From Tenacibaculum skagerrakense (GTDB taxonomy: Bacteria > Bacteroidota > Bacteroidia > Flavobacteriales > Flavobacteriaceae): a stretch of DNA of 64,000 nt. The notes under the pieces were generated by a model, which saw nothing but the letters and a program-made list of their open reading frames with translations, made no database searches and was not told where the DNA came from. The DNA lies in the NCBI RefSeq assembly GCF_004345825.1, contig NZ_SLXM01000010.1:62001-126000 (forward strand), given 5' to 3'. The position numbers and the translations under genes were made by a program. Positions 26,900-34,761 of the stretch are shown here, in pieces (position 1 is the first letter of the stretch; every line of letters starts with the position of its first letter).

Positions 26900-28238
26900 T
26901 TTCTAATCGTTCTTGTTCAAGTTGCTCTGCTAATCTTTTAGCAATAATAGGTTGAATTAACGTTTTTTGTGAACGTTTTTTTACAAATGGAAACAACTCC
27001 AAGTCATTCTTCATTTTATCGTTGCTGTTCTGAATCTTATTAGTACCTAACAATGCTAATTCTCCGTTATCAAAAAGGTCTTGTTCTTTTTGTGCAGATT
27101 CAGATATTTTACGTTGAATAATTCCTTCTTTTAGTTGTTTAAGGAAACCACCACCTTCTTCTATTTGTTTAAAAATTTCTAATGCTTTCTCTGCTAATTG
27201 ATCGGTTAAACTTTCTATATAATAACTTCCGTTAGCAAAATGTTGTGCATTTTCAAAACCACTTTCCTCTTTTAAAATCAATAACTGATTTCTAGAAATT
27301 CGTTCACCAAATTCATTTGACTTATGGAAGATTTCATCATAAGAAACATTAGAAATTGTATTAGCACCTCCTAAAATTGCACTCATACATTCAGAAGTGG
27401 TTCTTAACATATTAGTGTTGTAATCGTATAAGGTTTTGTTTCTTAAGGATGGTTGCGCAAAAATATGTGTTTTACTTTCTTGGAATCCATACTCCTTTAA
27501 AAGAGCGCTCCATAGAAGTCTAAAAGCTCTTAGTTTAGCAATCTCAAAGAAATAGTTGGTTCCGACCGAAAAATTAAAATGGATTTTATTAGCAACTTTT
27601 TCTCCAAAATGATTTAAATATTCGTTAGCATGACTTAAAGCGTATGCAAGTTGTTGGCTACAATTTGCTCCTGCATTTTGGTAAATTCCACAATTCACCG
27701 CAATACTGTTGTTTAAATCAATAATAGCTTCTAAATCTTTATGATCGGTATTAAGGTTTTTAAACCAGTTACCAGTTTTAGCAAGATTTCCAATGATGTC
27801 AATGTTTAAAAAGCAATTTATAGAGTTAATATGATTGCTTAGTTTCTTTGTAAAATCAACATCTAAAAAATTCAGTTTAAAATAAATTTTTATTGATGAT
27901 GCATCAATGTTTTGCGTAGCTTTTTTGAAATTGAAATCTTTGTTTGCGATAAACTCAATTGCGTTTGCACCTCTGTTTATTGCGTCGATAGCTAATTTGT
28001 TAGCTACAATTTCATTATCGATAAAAATAGATTGACAAATACTAAATCCTGAATTGGGAAGCTGAACAGTTTGATGAGGTCGGTCTTCTTTGGTGTAAAA
28101 AGGCTTAACAGTTATTCCTTCATTTGTATGCCATAAAAGAGTCTCGTTATAATCCAGTCCTTTTAAATCGGCCTGAATTTTTTGTTTCCAGGCTTTTTCT
28201 GAAATACCTTCAAATTCATCAAATAAATATGTTCCCAT
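26892..28238 (-). CDS. mutA: Methylmalonyl-CoA mutase small subunit
   Basis: Non-catalytic partner of MutB, 448 aa. It has the TIM-barrel fold of the family but lacks the C-terminal cobalamin-binding DxHxxG domain, as expected for this subunit. Recognisable segments are KIHFNFSVGTNYFFEIAKLRAFR near 215 and TLYDYNTNMLRTTSECMSAILGGA near 270. The start overlaps the stop of the FtsB-like gene by one base (TAATG). Normally mutA and mutB are adjacent; here a secreted-protein gene lies between them. Confidence 0.92.
   Translation of the reverse strand: MGTYLFDEFEGISEKAWKQKIQADLKGLDYNETLLWHTNEGITVKPFYTKEDRPHQTVQLPNSGFSICQSIFIDNEIVANKLAIDAINRGANAIEFIANKDFNFKKATQNIDASSIKIYFKLNFLDVDFTKKLSNHINSINCFLNIDIIGNLAKTGNWFKNLNTDHKDLEAIIDLNNSIAVNCGIYQNAGANCSQQLAYALSHANEYLNHFGEKVANKIHFNFSVGTNYFFEIAKLRAFRLLWSALLKEYGFQESKTHIFAQPSLRNKTLYDYNTNMLRTTSECMSAILGGANTISNVSYDEIFHKSNEFGERISRNQLLILKEESGFENAQHFANGSYYIESLTDQLAEKALEIFKQIEEGGGFLKQLKEGIIQRKISESAQKEQDLFDNGELALLGTNKIQNSNDKMKNDLELFPFVKKRSQKTLIQPIIAKRLAEQLEQERLENE
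26893..26903. repeat. Direct repeat copy 2 (mutA side of the inserted gene)
   Basis: TACTCATTTTC identical to 26238-26248, spanning the mutA stop and the ATG of the unknown secreted gene. Both copies encode an E-N-E C-terminus followed by a stop. Confidence 0.85.
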
Positions 28239-28555
28239 TATTTTTCTATAGTATCAAATTCAATTATGTATATATCTTCATCTTTCTTTTTCATTAAGTA
28301 TTTTTCTCTTGCAAATCGTTCTAGTTCAAGAGAGTCTTGAAGATTTTTTATGGTTTGTTTGTCTTCTGCAATCTTTTTTTTATGGTATTCTATCCAAGTG
28401 TTTAGCTCTTTTATTTCTTTGTTGAATTCTTTGTGCATTAAGTATGAATTTTCATCGAAGAAAAGCATCCACACTACAAAAATAGTTAGAATGATAACAT
28501 AGATGTTTGTTATCACTTTTACTACAGGTTTGTTTTGTATAGACTTTAAATTCAT
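28238..28555 (-). CDS. FtsB/DivIC-like septum formation initiator
   Basis: Small bitopic protein of 105 aa. One membrane segment (about 16-32, ITNIYVIILTIFVVWMLFF) is followed by a coiled coil (about 42-80) and the conserved ALERFAREKYLMKK-like segment ending the DivIC domain. This family links FtsL and FtsQ in the divisome. I chose the ATG at 28555, one base after the udk stop, over a GTG inside udk. It is coupled to mutA by a one-base overlap. Confidence 0.85.
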   Translation of the reverse strand: MNLKSIQNKPVVKVITNIYVIILTIFVVWMLFFDENSYLMHKEFNKEIKELNTWIEYHKKKIAEDKQTIKNLQDSLELERFAREKYLMKKKDEDIYIIEFDTIEK

Positions 28556-28556
28556 C

Positions 28557-29171
28557 CTATAAACGTTCACTAATTACTGTTCTAACAATATCAATAGCTA
28601 CAGTATTGTATCGATCATTTGGAATAATAATGTCTGCAAAATTTTTAGTTGGTTCAATAAACTCTTGATGCATCGGTTTTAAGGTGTCTTGGTATCTGCT
28701 AAGCACTTCATTAATGTCTCTACCTCTTTCTGAAATATCCCTTTTAACTCTTCGGATTAATCGTTCATCAGCATCAGCATGAACAAAGACTTTAATATCA
28801 CACAAATCACGTAATTCCTTATTGTTAAAGATAAGAATTCCTTCAACAATAATAACTTTTCTAGGATGCGTTTTTATTGTGTCTTTAGTTCTATTGTGAG
28901 TTACAAAAGAATAGACAGGTTGTTCAATTATTTCGGCTCTTTTTAATTTGTTTAGATGATCGACAAGTAATTCGAAATCTATAGCACGAGGATGATCAAA
29001 ATTAATTTTTGATCGTTGATCGTAAGTAAGATTATTAGTAGCGTTATAATAAGAATCTTGTGAAATTACGCACACTTCATCTGGTGGTAATTCATTTATA
29101 ATTTGATTTACTACGGTAGTTTTTCCACTTCCAGTTCCACCTGCGATACCTATAATAAAGATGTTTTTCAT
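28557..29171 (-). CDS. udk: Uridine kinase
   Basis: Phosphorylates uridine and cytidine in pyrimidine salvage. P-loop kinase with Walker A GIAGGTGSGKTT at about 7-18, the substrate loop DSYYNA near 44 with NFDHPRAID near 63, and the lid region RRVKRDISERGRD near 150. It is 204 aa from the ATG at 29171; the longer frame adds seven residues before a canonical start. It heads the run udk, ftsB-like, mutA, unknown, mutB, psd. Confidence 0.94.
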   Translation of the reverse strand: MKNIFIIGIAGGTGSGKTTVVNQIINELPPDEVCVISQDSYYNATNNLTYDQRSKINFDHPRAIDFELLVDHLNKLKRAEIIEQPVYSFVTHNRTKDTIKTHPRKVIIVEGILIFNNKELRDLCDIKVFVHADADERLIRRVKRDISERGRDINEVLSRYQDTLKPMHQEFIEPTKNFADIIIPNDRYNTVAIDIVRTVISERL

Positions 29172-29212
29172 TGTTGTAGTTTGTATGAGCAAATTTAGAA
29201 AAAATAGAGCAT

Positions 29213-29240
29213 AAAAAAAGACATCATTTCTGATGTCTTT
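29213..29240 (-). terminator. Terminator after tRNA-Thr
   Basis: On the minus strand a perfect 10-bp stem (AAAGACATCA / TGATGTCTTT) with a 4-nt loop runs into seven T. It begins 11 bp downstream of the tRNA 3' end. Confidence 0.85.
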
Positions 29241-29250
29241 AATTGTTTTG

Positions 29251-29324
29251 AGCCGATAGAGGGACTCGAACCCACGACCTGCTGATTACAAATCAGCTGC
29301 TCTAGCCAGCTGAGCTATATCGGC
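29251..29324 (-). tRNA. tRNA-Thr (anticodon UGU)
   Basis: The minus strand folds as a cloverleaf. The acceptor stem is GCCGATA/TATCGGC with discriminator U, and the D-arm is GCTC/GAGC. The anticodon stem GCTGA/TCAGC has loop TTTGTAA, so the anticodon is TGT for ACA codons. The T-arm contains GGTTCGAGTCC. No CCA is encoded. One T-stem pair is a T-T mismatch by my alignment. Confidence 0.95.
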
Positions 29325-29401
29325 TGTTGCTTTTTAAAGCGTGGCAAATATAAAACGTTTTTTGATTGTGGCAAATATTTTTTTATTTTTTTTCTGAGTC
29401 A

Positions 29402-30232
29402 TTAAGATTCTATCTTAAAAGACAGCACTGGTAGTGGAGAATGATTAGCTACATCTTCAGTAATACTACCATCAAAAAAGTGTGCCAACCCTTTTCTTCC
29501 GTGGGTTGCCATGGCTATAATATCAGCGTTGTGACTCTTTGCAAAATTGATGATTCCCGATTCAATTGTATAATCAGAAATGTACTGTACGTCTTTAATA
29601 TGATCGGCGCTTGTTCCAGCTTTGCTAAAGAAACCTTTAACAATTTCTCTCATTTCTGAAGAGCTTTTAAAAGATTTAGTAGGTGTATTTACATAAATCA
29701 TTTTCATTTTACAATTAATAGACTTTGCAAACTTTCTTGCTTTTTTATAAACTTCAATAGAGTCATCTGAAAAATCACATGCAAAAACAGCATTTTCAAA
29801 AGTTTCCATAGGTTTATCTTTAACAACTAAAACAGGGATGTCTGAGTTTCTGATTACTTTTTGCGCATTAGAACCAATAAAAAATTCTTTTAAACCTGTA
29901 GCTCCTTGAGAACCCATAAAAACTAAATCAATATTTTCTTCATTACATAATTCATTAATCTCGCTGAATATTTTATAATGTTTAAAAATTGGAGTAATTT
30001 TTAAATCTCTTAAATATTCTTTATCAAGAAATTCATTCAACTTTTTTTCCATTAGCTTTAAATAAAATACTGTTTCCTTTGTGGTTACTGTATTTGTAGC
30101 CATTGCGTTGGATAGTTCAAGCATGTGTAAAACAACAAGTTCAAAGTCAAATTTTCTAGCAAAATTGGCAGCAGTAATAAGCGCATTTTCAGATTGGTTG
30201 GAAAAATCTATAGGTACTAAAACTTTTTTCAT
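29402..30232 (-). CDS. Tandem universal stress protein
   Basis: The protein is 276 aa with two UspA domains (about 1-140 and 147-276). Each begins with VPIDFS / ACDFSDD-type strands and ends with the nucleotide-binding signature: GSQGATGLKEFFIGSNAQ near 110 and ATHGRKGLAHFFDGSITE near 243. G-x2-G-x9-G-S/T spacing suggests ATP binding. Such proteins respond to starvation or redox stress; the specific role is unknown. It is monocistronic by position, between tRNA-Thr and the photolyase cluster. Confidence 0.9.
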   Translation of the reverse strand: MKKVLVPIDFSNQSENALITAANFARKFDFELVVLHMLELSNAMATNTVTTKETVFYLKLMEKKLNEFLDKEYLRDLKITPIFKHYKIFSEINELCNEENIDLVFMGSQGATGLKEFFIGSNAQKVIRNSDIPVLVVKDKPMETFENAVFACDFSDDSIEVYKKARKFAKSINCKMKMIYVNTPTKSFKSSSEMREIVKGFFSKAGTSADHIKDVQYISDYTIESGIINFAKSHNADIIAMATHGRKGLAHFFDGSITEDVANHSPLPVLSFKIES

Positions 30233-30364
30233 GATGTTGAATTTAGAATGTTACACTACATTAATTTACGAAAAATTATGTGATCTTCAACAAACTTACC
30301 TTTAAACTAATGAAAAGCTGTAGTTAAAATAAACGTTTTTAAAGATGAATATGTTTAAGAACTT

Positions 30365-31663
30365 CTAATTTAGAGCTTCCTTATACGTTTTTAAACAACG
30401 TTCACGAGCAAATTTGTGATCTACTATTGGAGTAGGATAGGTGAGTTCTTGAAATTCTGGCACCCATTTTTTTATATAGGAGAAACTATTGTCAAATTTT
30501 TTAATTTGAGTTGTAGGATTAAAGATTCTGAAATAAGGGGCGGCATCCACGCCGCAACCTGCTACCCACTGCCAATTACCAACATTACTTGCTAATTCAA
30601 AATCTAATAATTTTTCTGCAAAATAGGCTTCTCCCCAACGCCAATCAATCAATAAATGCTTACATAAAAAGCTACCTACTAACATTCGGACTCTATTATG
30701 CATAAAGCCTGTATTATTAAGTTCTCTCATTCCGGCATCTACAAGAGGATAACCAGTGTTTCCATTGCACCACTTTTCAAATTCTTCCTTATTATTTCTC
30801 CATTGTATTGTATCATAATCAGGTTTAAAAGTCTTTGTAACCGTATGAGGGAAATGCCATAGTATTTGCATAAAAAATTCCCTCCATATCAATTCTTTTA
30901 AAAATGTATTGTTTTCGCTTTTTTGTGCTTCGAGAACTGCTTCTCTAACAGAAACGGTTCCAAATCTTAAATGTACTCCTAGTTTTGAAGTGGCTTTTTC
31001 TGCAGGGAAATTTCTCTTTTCTTCGTAATTATCAATTAGTGTTGATGAAATATCATAGGTAGGAATATGAATATCTGAAGGTTTAAAGCCTATTTCTTCG
31101 AGAGAAAGAAATTTCTCTTCTGTTTTACGAATGCAATTTTTAATTAACTTTTCAGAAGGAAACGGAGCTGCATATTCCTTTTTAAAAGCAGTTAACCACT
31201 TTTTTGAATAAGGTGTATACACTTTATAGGGGTCTCCATCATCTTTTGTGATTTCATCTTTTTCAAAGATTACATGATCTTTATAAGTCTTAAAGTTAAT
31301 TTTTTTAGAGGCTAAGAAGTTGCTAACTTCTTCGTCTCTTTGTAAAGCGTAAGGTTCGTAATCTCTGTTTGTGAAAACAGTATTAATGGTAAATTTATCT
31401 GCTAAACTTTTAAAAATTTCTTGAGGCTTTCCTTTAAAAACAGTTAAACCTGAATTGATCTCTGATAAACTTGAGTTTAAAGATTCTAGTTGTTCGTGTA
31501 TAAAGTTAACTCGTGCATCGTTTTCGGGAAGTTTTTCTAAAATATTTGTATCAAAAATAAAAATGGGTAATACCTTTAAGTTACTACTAAGAGCATTATA
31601 TAGTCCACTATTATCGTTAAGTCTTAAATCTCGTCTAAACCAAAAAATATTAATTACCTCCAT
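30365..31663 (-). CDS. Deoxyribodipyrimidine photolyase (class I type)
   Basis: FAD enzyme repairing UV-induced pyrimidine dimers with blue light. It is 432 aa from the ATG at 31663. The N-terminal antenna domain begins IFWFRRDLRLNDN. The FAD domain has SKLGVHLRFGTVS near 235, ELIWREFFMQ near 265, WCNGNTGYPLVDAGMREL near 310 with NNTGFMHNRVRM, and NWQWVAGCGVDAAPYFRIFNP near 370. The Trp residues of the electron-transfer chain are present. The start overlaps the SRPBCC gene by 14 bp. A cryptochrome-like signalling role cannot be excluded from sequence alone. Confidence 0.92.
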   Translation of the reverse strand: MEVINIFWFRRDLRLNDNSGLYNALSSNLKVLPIFIFDTNILEKLPENDARVNFIHEQLESLNSSLSEINSGLTVFKGKPQEIFKSLADKFTINTVFTNRDYEPYALQRDEEVSNFLASKKINFKTYKDHVIFEKDEITKDDGDPYKVYTPYSKKWLTAFKKEYAAPFPSEKLIKNCIRKTEEKFLSLEEIGFKPSDIHIPTYDISSTLIDNYEEKRNFPAEKATSKLGVHLRFGTVSVREAVLEAQKSENNTFLKELIWREFFMQILWHFPHTVTKTFKPDYDTIQWRNNKEEFEKWCNGNTGYPLVDAGMRELNNTGFMHNRVRMLVGSFLCKHLLIDWRWGEAYFAEKLLDFELASNVGNWQWVAGCGVDAAPYFRIFNPTTQIKKFDNSFSYIKKWVPEFQELTYPTPIVDHKFARERCLKTYKEALN

Positions 31664-32123
31664 TGTACTCTCCAAATAACTCAATTAGCTTTTTTTGTCG
31701 GTATTCAAAAATTTCTTTCAATTTAGGTTCTACCAAAATAGGATGCATTAATTGGCCTAGTATTCCCATAGGAAGTTTGTAATCTATTATATCCTCCATT
31801 TCTATTCCGCCTTCAATTGGATTGATAAAATGTTTGTGATGCCAAAGTGCATAAGGACCAAAACGTTGTTCATCAACAAAGTACTTCTTATCAACTACAT
31901 GGGTGATTTCTGTAACCCATTTAGTTTTTATGCCTAAAACTGGTGTTACTATATATTGAATAATCTGACCAGGAAACATTTCTTTATCTGCTCCAGAAAG
32001 AATGTGAAACCCCATGTAATCTGGTGTGATGGTTTTTAAATTTTTTGGGCTAGATAAAAACTCCCATGCTTCATCTACCGTAATTGGTAGATTTTGTTTT
32101 TTGTGAAGGCGGTAGACTTTCAT
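31650..32123 (-). CDS. SRPBCC-family protein
   Basis: The protein is 157 aa with a START/Bet v1-like helix-grip pattern: VDEAWEFLSSPKNLKTITPDYMGF at the N-terminus, a central KTKWVTEITHV strand and DYKLPMGILGQLMHPILVEPKLKEIFEYR at the C-terminal helix. This subfamily commonly accompanies photolyase genes in Bacteroidota and cyanobacteria; its ligand is unknown. It lies 1 bp after the tspO stop and overlaps the photolyase gene. Confidence 0.82.
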   Translation of the reverse strand: MKVYRLHKKQNLPITVDEAWEFLSSPKNLKTITPDYMGFHILSGADKEMFPGQIIQYIVTPVLGIKTKWVTEITHVVDKKYFVDEQRFGPYALWHHKHFINPIEGGIEMEDIIDYKLPMGILGQLMHPILVEPKLKEIFEYRQKKLIELFGEYNGGN

Positions 32124-32124
32124 T

Positions 32125-32586
32125 TTAATTATGAATTAATATGTACAAGTTTAATGAAGTAGCTATACATAGCCATATAATGTAGGGTAAAAGTAATAAC
32201 CTTACTTTCTTTAAATCTTTACTGAGATTGACAAAGAAAAACAATAAGGTTACTATTAAAAGGATTAATACTAATACTCCTAAGCTAACCCATTTTTGAT
32301 TAAAGAAAATATAGTTCCAACTTACATTTAGTATCAACTGAAGTAAAAAGGTTAGTTGTACTTTTTTAGTGTTTGCTTCTGAGAATAGAAACCCCAAATA
32401 AATAGAAAAGCAAATCATTATCAAAGTCCAAGCAGCTCCAAAAACCCATCCAGGAGGTGTCCATGGAGCCTTGTTAAGAGATTGATACCAAACATCAGTT
32501 GGTCCTTCACCCATTAAAAAACTACCAACATACAAGGCGCTAAAATTGATGAAGAGAAATAATAGTGTAAATTTTACTTTATTCAT
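32125..32586 (-). CDS. tspO: TspO/MBR-family tryptophan-rich sensory protein
   Basis: Five-helix membrane protein of 153 aa that binds porphyrins and, in Rhodobacter, tunes light- and oxygen-dependent gene expression. The diagnostic segments are YQSLNKAPWTPPGWVFGAAWTL near 34-57 and LNVSWNYIFFNQKW near 85. Its start overlaps the end of the glutathione peroxidase gene by 4 bp (ATGA type). Its place among peroxidase and photolyase genes suits a light/oxidative-stress role. Confidence 0.92.
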   Translation of the reverse strand: MNKVKFTLLFLFINFSALYVGSFLMGEGPTDVWYQSLNKAPWTPPGWVFGAAWTLIMICFSIYLGFLFSEANTKKVQLTFLLQLILNVSWNYIFFNQKWVSLGVLVLILLIVTLLFFFVNLSKDLKKVRLLLLPYIIWLCIATSLNLYILIHN

Positions 32587-33056
32587 GAGGTTAAGTATTT
32601 AGTTATTTTTTTACTATTAGGTTTGGTTAAAGAATACCAATAATCAACTAAATTACCATGTTCATCAACTAAGTACTTTTGAAAATTCCATTTAACAGAA
32701 GAACTTTTCTTACCGTTTAATTTCTTGTCTGTTAAAAAGGTATACAGTGGATGTTTTTCACTTCCTTTTACATTAATCTTTTCAGTTATTGGAAATGTTA
32801 CTCCGTAATTAATAGAACAAAACTCTTGAATTTCATCAGGGTTTCCAGGTTCTTGTCCGCCAAACTGATTACAGGGAACACCTATTACCACTAATGAATT
32901 TTTATAGTTTTCTTGTAATTTCTGGAGTTCTTCGTATTGAGGAGTGAATCCGCATTTTGAAGCTACATTTACGAACAACAATTTCTTTCCCTCAAAGTTT
33001 GAAAGCGTAAGCTCTTCGCCTTGTAGGTTATTGATTTTTATTTGGTAGATTGACAT
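32583..33056 (-). CDS. Glutathione/thioredoxin peroxidase
   Basis: Thioredoxin-fold peroxidase of 157 aa. Peroxidatic Cys35 lies in NVASKCGFT; PCNQFGGQEPG at 61-71 and WNFQKYLVD near 120 complete the family motifs. A second Cys (about 80, EFCSINYG) is at the position of the resolving Cys of thioredoxin-dependent members, so thioredoxin rather than glutathione is the likely reductant. First gene of the overlapping four-gene stress cluster. Confidence 0.92.
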   Translation of the reverse strand: MSIYQIKINNLQGEELTLSNFEGKKLLFVNVASKCGFTPQYEELQKLQENYKNSLVVIGVPCNQFGGQEPGNPDEIQEFCSINYGVTFPITEKINVKGSEKHPLYTFLTDKKLNGKKSSSVKWNFQKYLVDEHGNLVDYWYSLTKPNSKKITKYLTS

Positions 33057-33100
33057 AATTTGTGTCCCCGTAAGAATATAGGGTTTTGTTAAATTAACAT

Positions 33101-33325
33101 TTATGCAGTTAAAGGAACTCCCTTTAACCTTTTTTCGATTCGTTGTTTGATAACGGTTAGTCTTTTCATTATTTCCATAAGATTAGCATCTTTACTTTTC
33201 TTATATTCTTCATTTATTTCTAAGATTAAAGCCTTAACTTCTCTTGATGCTATAATTCTATCGCTTGTAGTAATAAACTTAAATTTTCTGTTTTCAAATT
33301 CTGTTGCTTTCTGTACTAATGTCAT
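33101..33325 (-). CDS. Small hypothetical helical protein
   Basis: The protein is 74 aa, charged and helical (FENRKFKFITTSDRIIASREVKALILEINEEYKKSKDANLMEIMKRL is its core, seen here as separate helices), with no signal peptide or Cys. It ends 44 bp before the glutathione peroxidase start on the same strand and may be the first gene of that transcript. Two promoter-like elements lie upstream. I do not recognise the family; coding status rests on its coherent charge pattern and position. Confidence 0.6.
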   Translation of the reverse strand: MTLVQKATEFENRKFKFITTSDRIIASREVKALILEINEEYKKSKDANLMEIMKRLTVIKQRIEKRLKGVPLTA

Positions 33326-33444
33326 AACTATTAAAATTTTAAAGTTATTCCCTGCTTTTGCTTGGGGTATTTAATTGGGAAATTAGACGTAGAATAAGTA
33401 ATTTACTTTCATTAAATACAATCTAATCTGTAATTGTGGACCAC

Positions 33445-33474
33445 CAAATGTATGTATAACTTTACTTTTTACAG
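33445..33474 (-). promoter_or_regulatory. Promoter-like element, proximal
   Basis: Minus strand CTG (33474-33472), a 19-nt spacer and TACATTTG (33452-33445). One mismatch in the -33 triplet. It would give a leader of about 115 nt for the 74-aa gene. Confidence 0.45.
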
Positions 33475-33561
33475 GTATATAGTTAATTGTTTTATACAAT
33501 GAAACGATATATTTTTCTTATATGCTTTGTTTTTGTTTATTTAAAATTATAAATCGTTAAA

Positions 33562-33590
33562 CAAATGTATGAAAAACCTTTTTATTTCAA
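33562..33590 (-). promoter_or_regulatory. Promoter-like element, distal
   Basis: Minus strand TTG (33590-33588), an 18-nt spacer and TACATTTG (33569-33562): a full match to the Bacteroidota consensus. The nearest start codon downstream is more than 230 nt away, at 33325. Confidence 0.55.
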
Positions 33591-33657
33591 ACTCATACAA
33601 AAAATAAATTTTAGTATAAAATAAAAAAGGAAACAGTTTTTTGGGAAAGATTTTATC

Positions 33658-33695
33658 AAAAAAAAAAGCCTTTTCTGCGGAGAAAAAGGCTTTTT
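33658..33695 (-). terminator. Terminator after the phytase gene
   Basis: On the minus strand AAAAAGCCTTTTTCT pairs with AGAAAAGGCTTTTT (one bulged base) around a short loop and runs into ten T. It lies 23 bp beyond the phytase stop. Confidence 0.85.
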
Positions 33696-33717
33696 AGTAA
33701 AACTTAGGGATTTGTTA

Positions 33718-34761
33718 TTATTGATTTAAAAGCTTGTTGAAATCATAAAAAAAGAAATTTTTGTCATCATTCATAGCCACAAATAGTCCGCCAGAGAATT
33801 TCGAGTTTAATGAAATTGTGGTAACATCGCATCCATCAGTTTCAAGAGTACTGAGATTTACAGCTTTTATGAATTTATTAGTTTCTCTATCGAAAATATT
33901 GAATGCGCCTCTTTGTTGATCAGAAACAATTATATAGCCTGATCTTTCTCCAGTTTTTGCGATGGCAATTCCTTCAATGTCGGATTTAAATTTATCTTGT
34001 GCAAAACATGAAACTTCTTCGTTCCCTTTTTGCGGTTCAGCATAGTATTTTCTAATACAATGTTGTTCATCAGAATAATAAATAAAGCCAAGTTCATTGT
34101 CTACAGCAATCGCTTCAATTTCTTTTTTACCACTAAAATTCCCGAACTTTCTCACAAGTTTTGAAGTAATTCCAGTAGAATCAGGAGCTAACTCGTATTG
34201 GTATAAATAATTTGATTTTGGTCCTTCTTTTCGGCTTACAATGGCGTACGTTTTGTTTGAGATAGGTGATTTGTACAAAGCGATTCCCATCGGATACTTG
34301 AAGTTTTCTTTAGATTCATCTTCAAACACTTTGAAGCCTCCATTATCAAGCGCGTTCATTTCTGGAACAGAAAATAATCTGATTTGTTGATTTTCACGTT
34401 CTGTAAAACCAATTACATCAACTTTTGTAGAATCATTTAATTGAAAATCATAAGAAAGATCAACGTTATTAGGTCTTTTAATACCTTTTATTGTTTTATC
34501 CTGAATTATTTTTCCTTCTAAATCGAAAGCGTAAATAGCACCGTTGGTATCTTTATCTGTGCCGAAAACAATACTTTTTGAAGGGTCTTTTTTGTTTACC
34601 CAAATAGCTGGATCATCAGAGTCGTTTGCTGTTTTTTCACTTATGATGTCTGGGCTTATTTTTTTGAGACCGCTGTGTTCTCCACAGGAATTTAATGTTA
34701 CAATTCCTGAGAAGAATACAATACTATATAATTTTGAAATTTTATTTTTTGAATAAGTCAT
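33718..34761 (-). CDS. Beta-propeller phytase lipoprotein
   Basis: Calcium-dependent 3-phytase family, releasing phosphate from phytate. The protein is 347 aa with a lipoprotein signal and Cys26 in TLNSC, so it is probably on the outer membrane or surface. The family signature DSDDPAIWVNKKDPSKS near 47 is followed by FGTDKDTNGAIYAFDLEGK; acidic clusters DSDD and EGIAI (near 258) are the usual Ca/phosphate sites. The gene overlaps the TonB receptor gene by 20 bp, which points to coupled binding and hydrolysis of a phosphorylated substrate at the cell surface. Confidence 0.9.
   Translation of the reverse strand: MTYSKNKISKLYSIVFFSGIVTLNSCGEHSGLKKISPDIISEKTANDSDDPAIWVNKKDPSKSIVFGTDKDTNGAIYAFDLEGKIIQDKTIKGIKRPNNVDLSYDFQLNDSTKVDVIGFTERENQQIRLFSVPEMNALDNGGFKVFEDESKENFKYPMGIALYKSPISNKTYAIVSRKEGPKSNYLYQYELAPDSTGITSKLVRKFGNFSGKKEIEAIAVDNELGFIYYSDEQHCIRKYYAEPQKGNEEVSCFAQDKFKSDIEGIAIAKTGERSGYIIVSDQQRGAFNIFDRETNKFIKAVNLSTLETDGCDVTTISLNSKFSGGLFVAMNDDKNFFFYDFNKLLNQ

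Larger units (their letters stand above)
33326..33717. other. 392-bp non-coding region with two promoter-like elements and a terminator
   Basis: No convincing gene is visible on either strand. The right end is the terminator of the phytase/TonB transcript. Two minus-strand TACATTTG boxes at 33445-33452 and 33562-33569 could drive the 74-aa gene and the stress cluster, or a short untranslated RNA between them. Confidence 0.6.
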
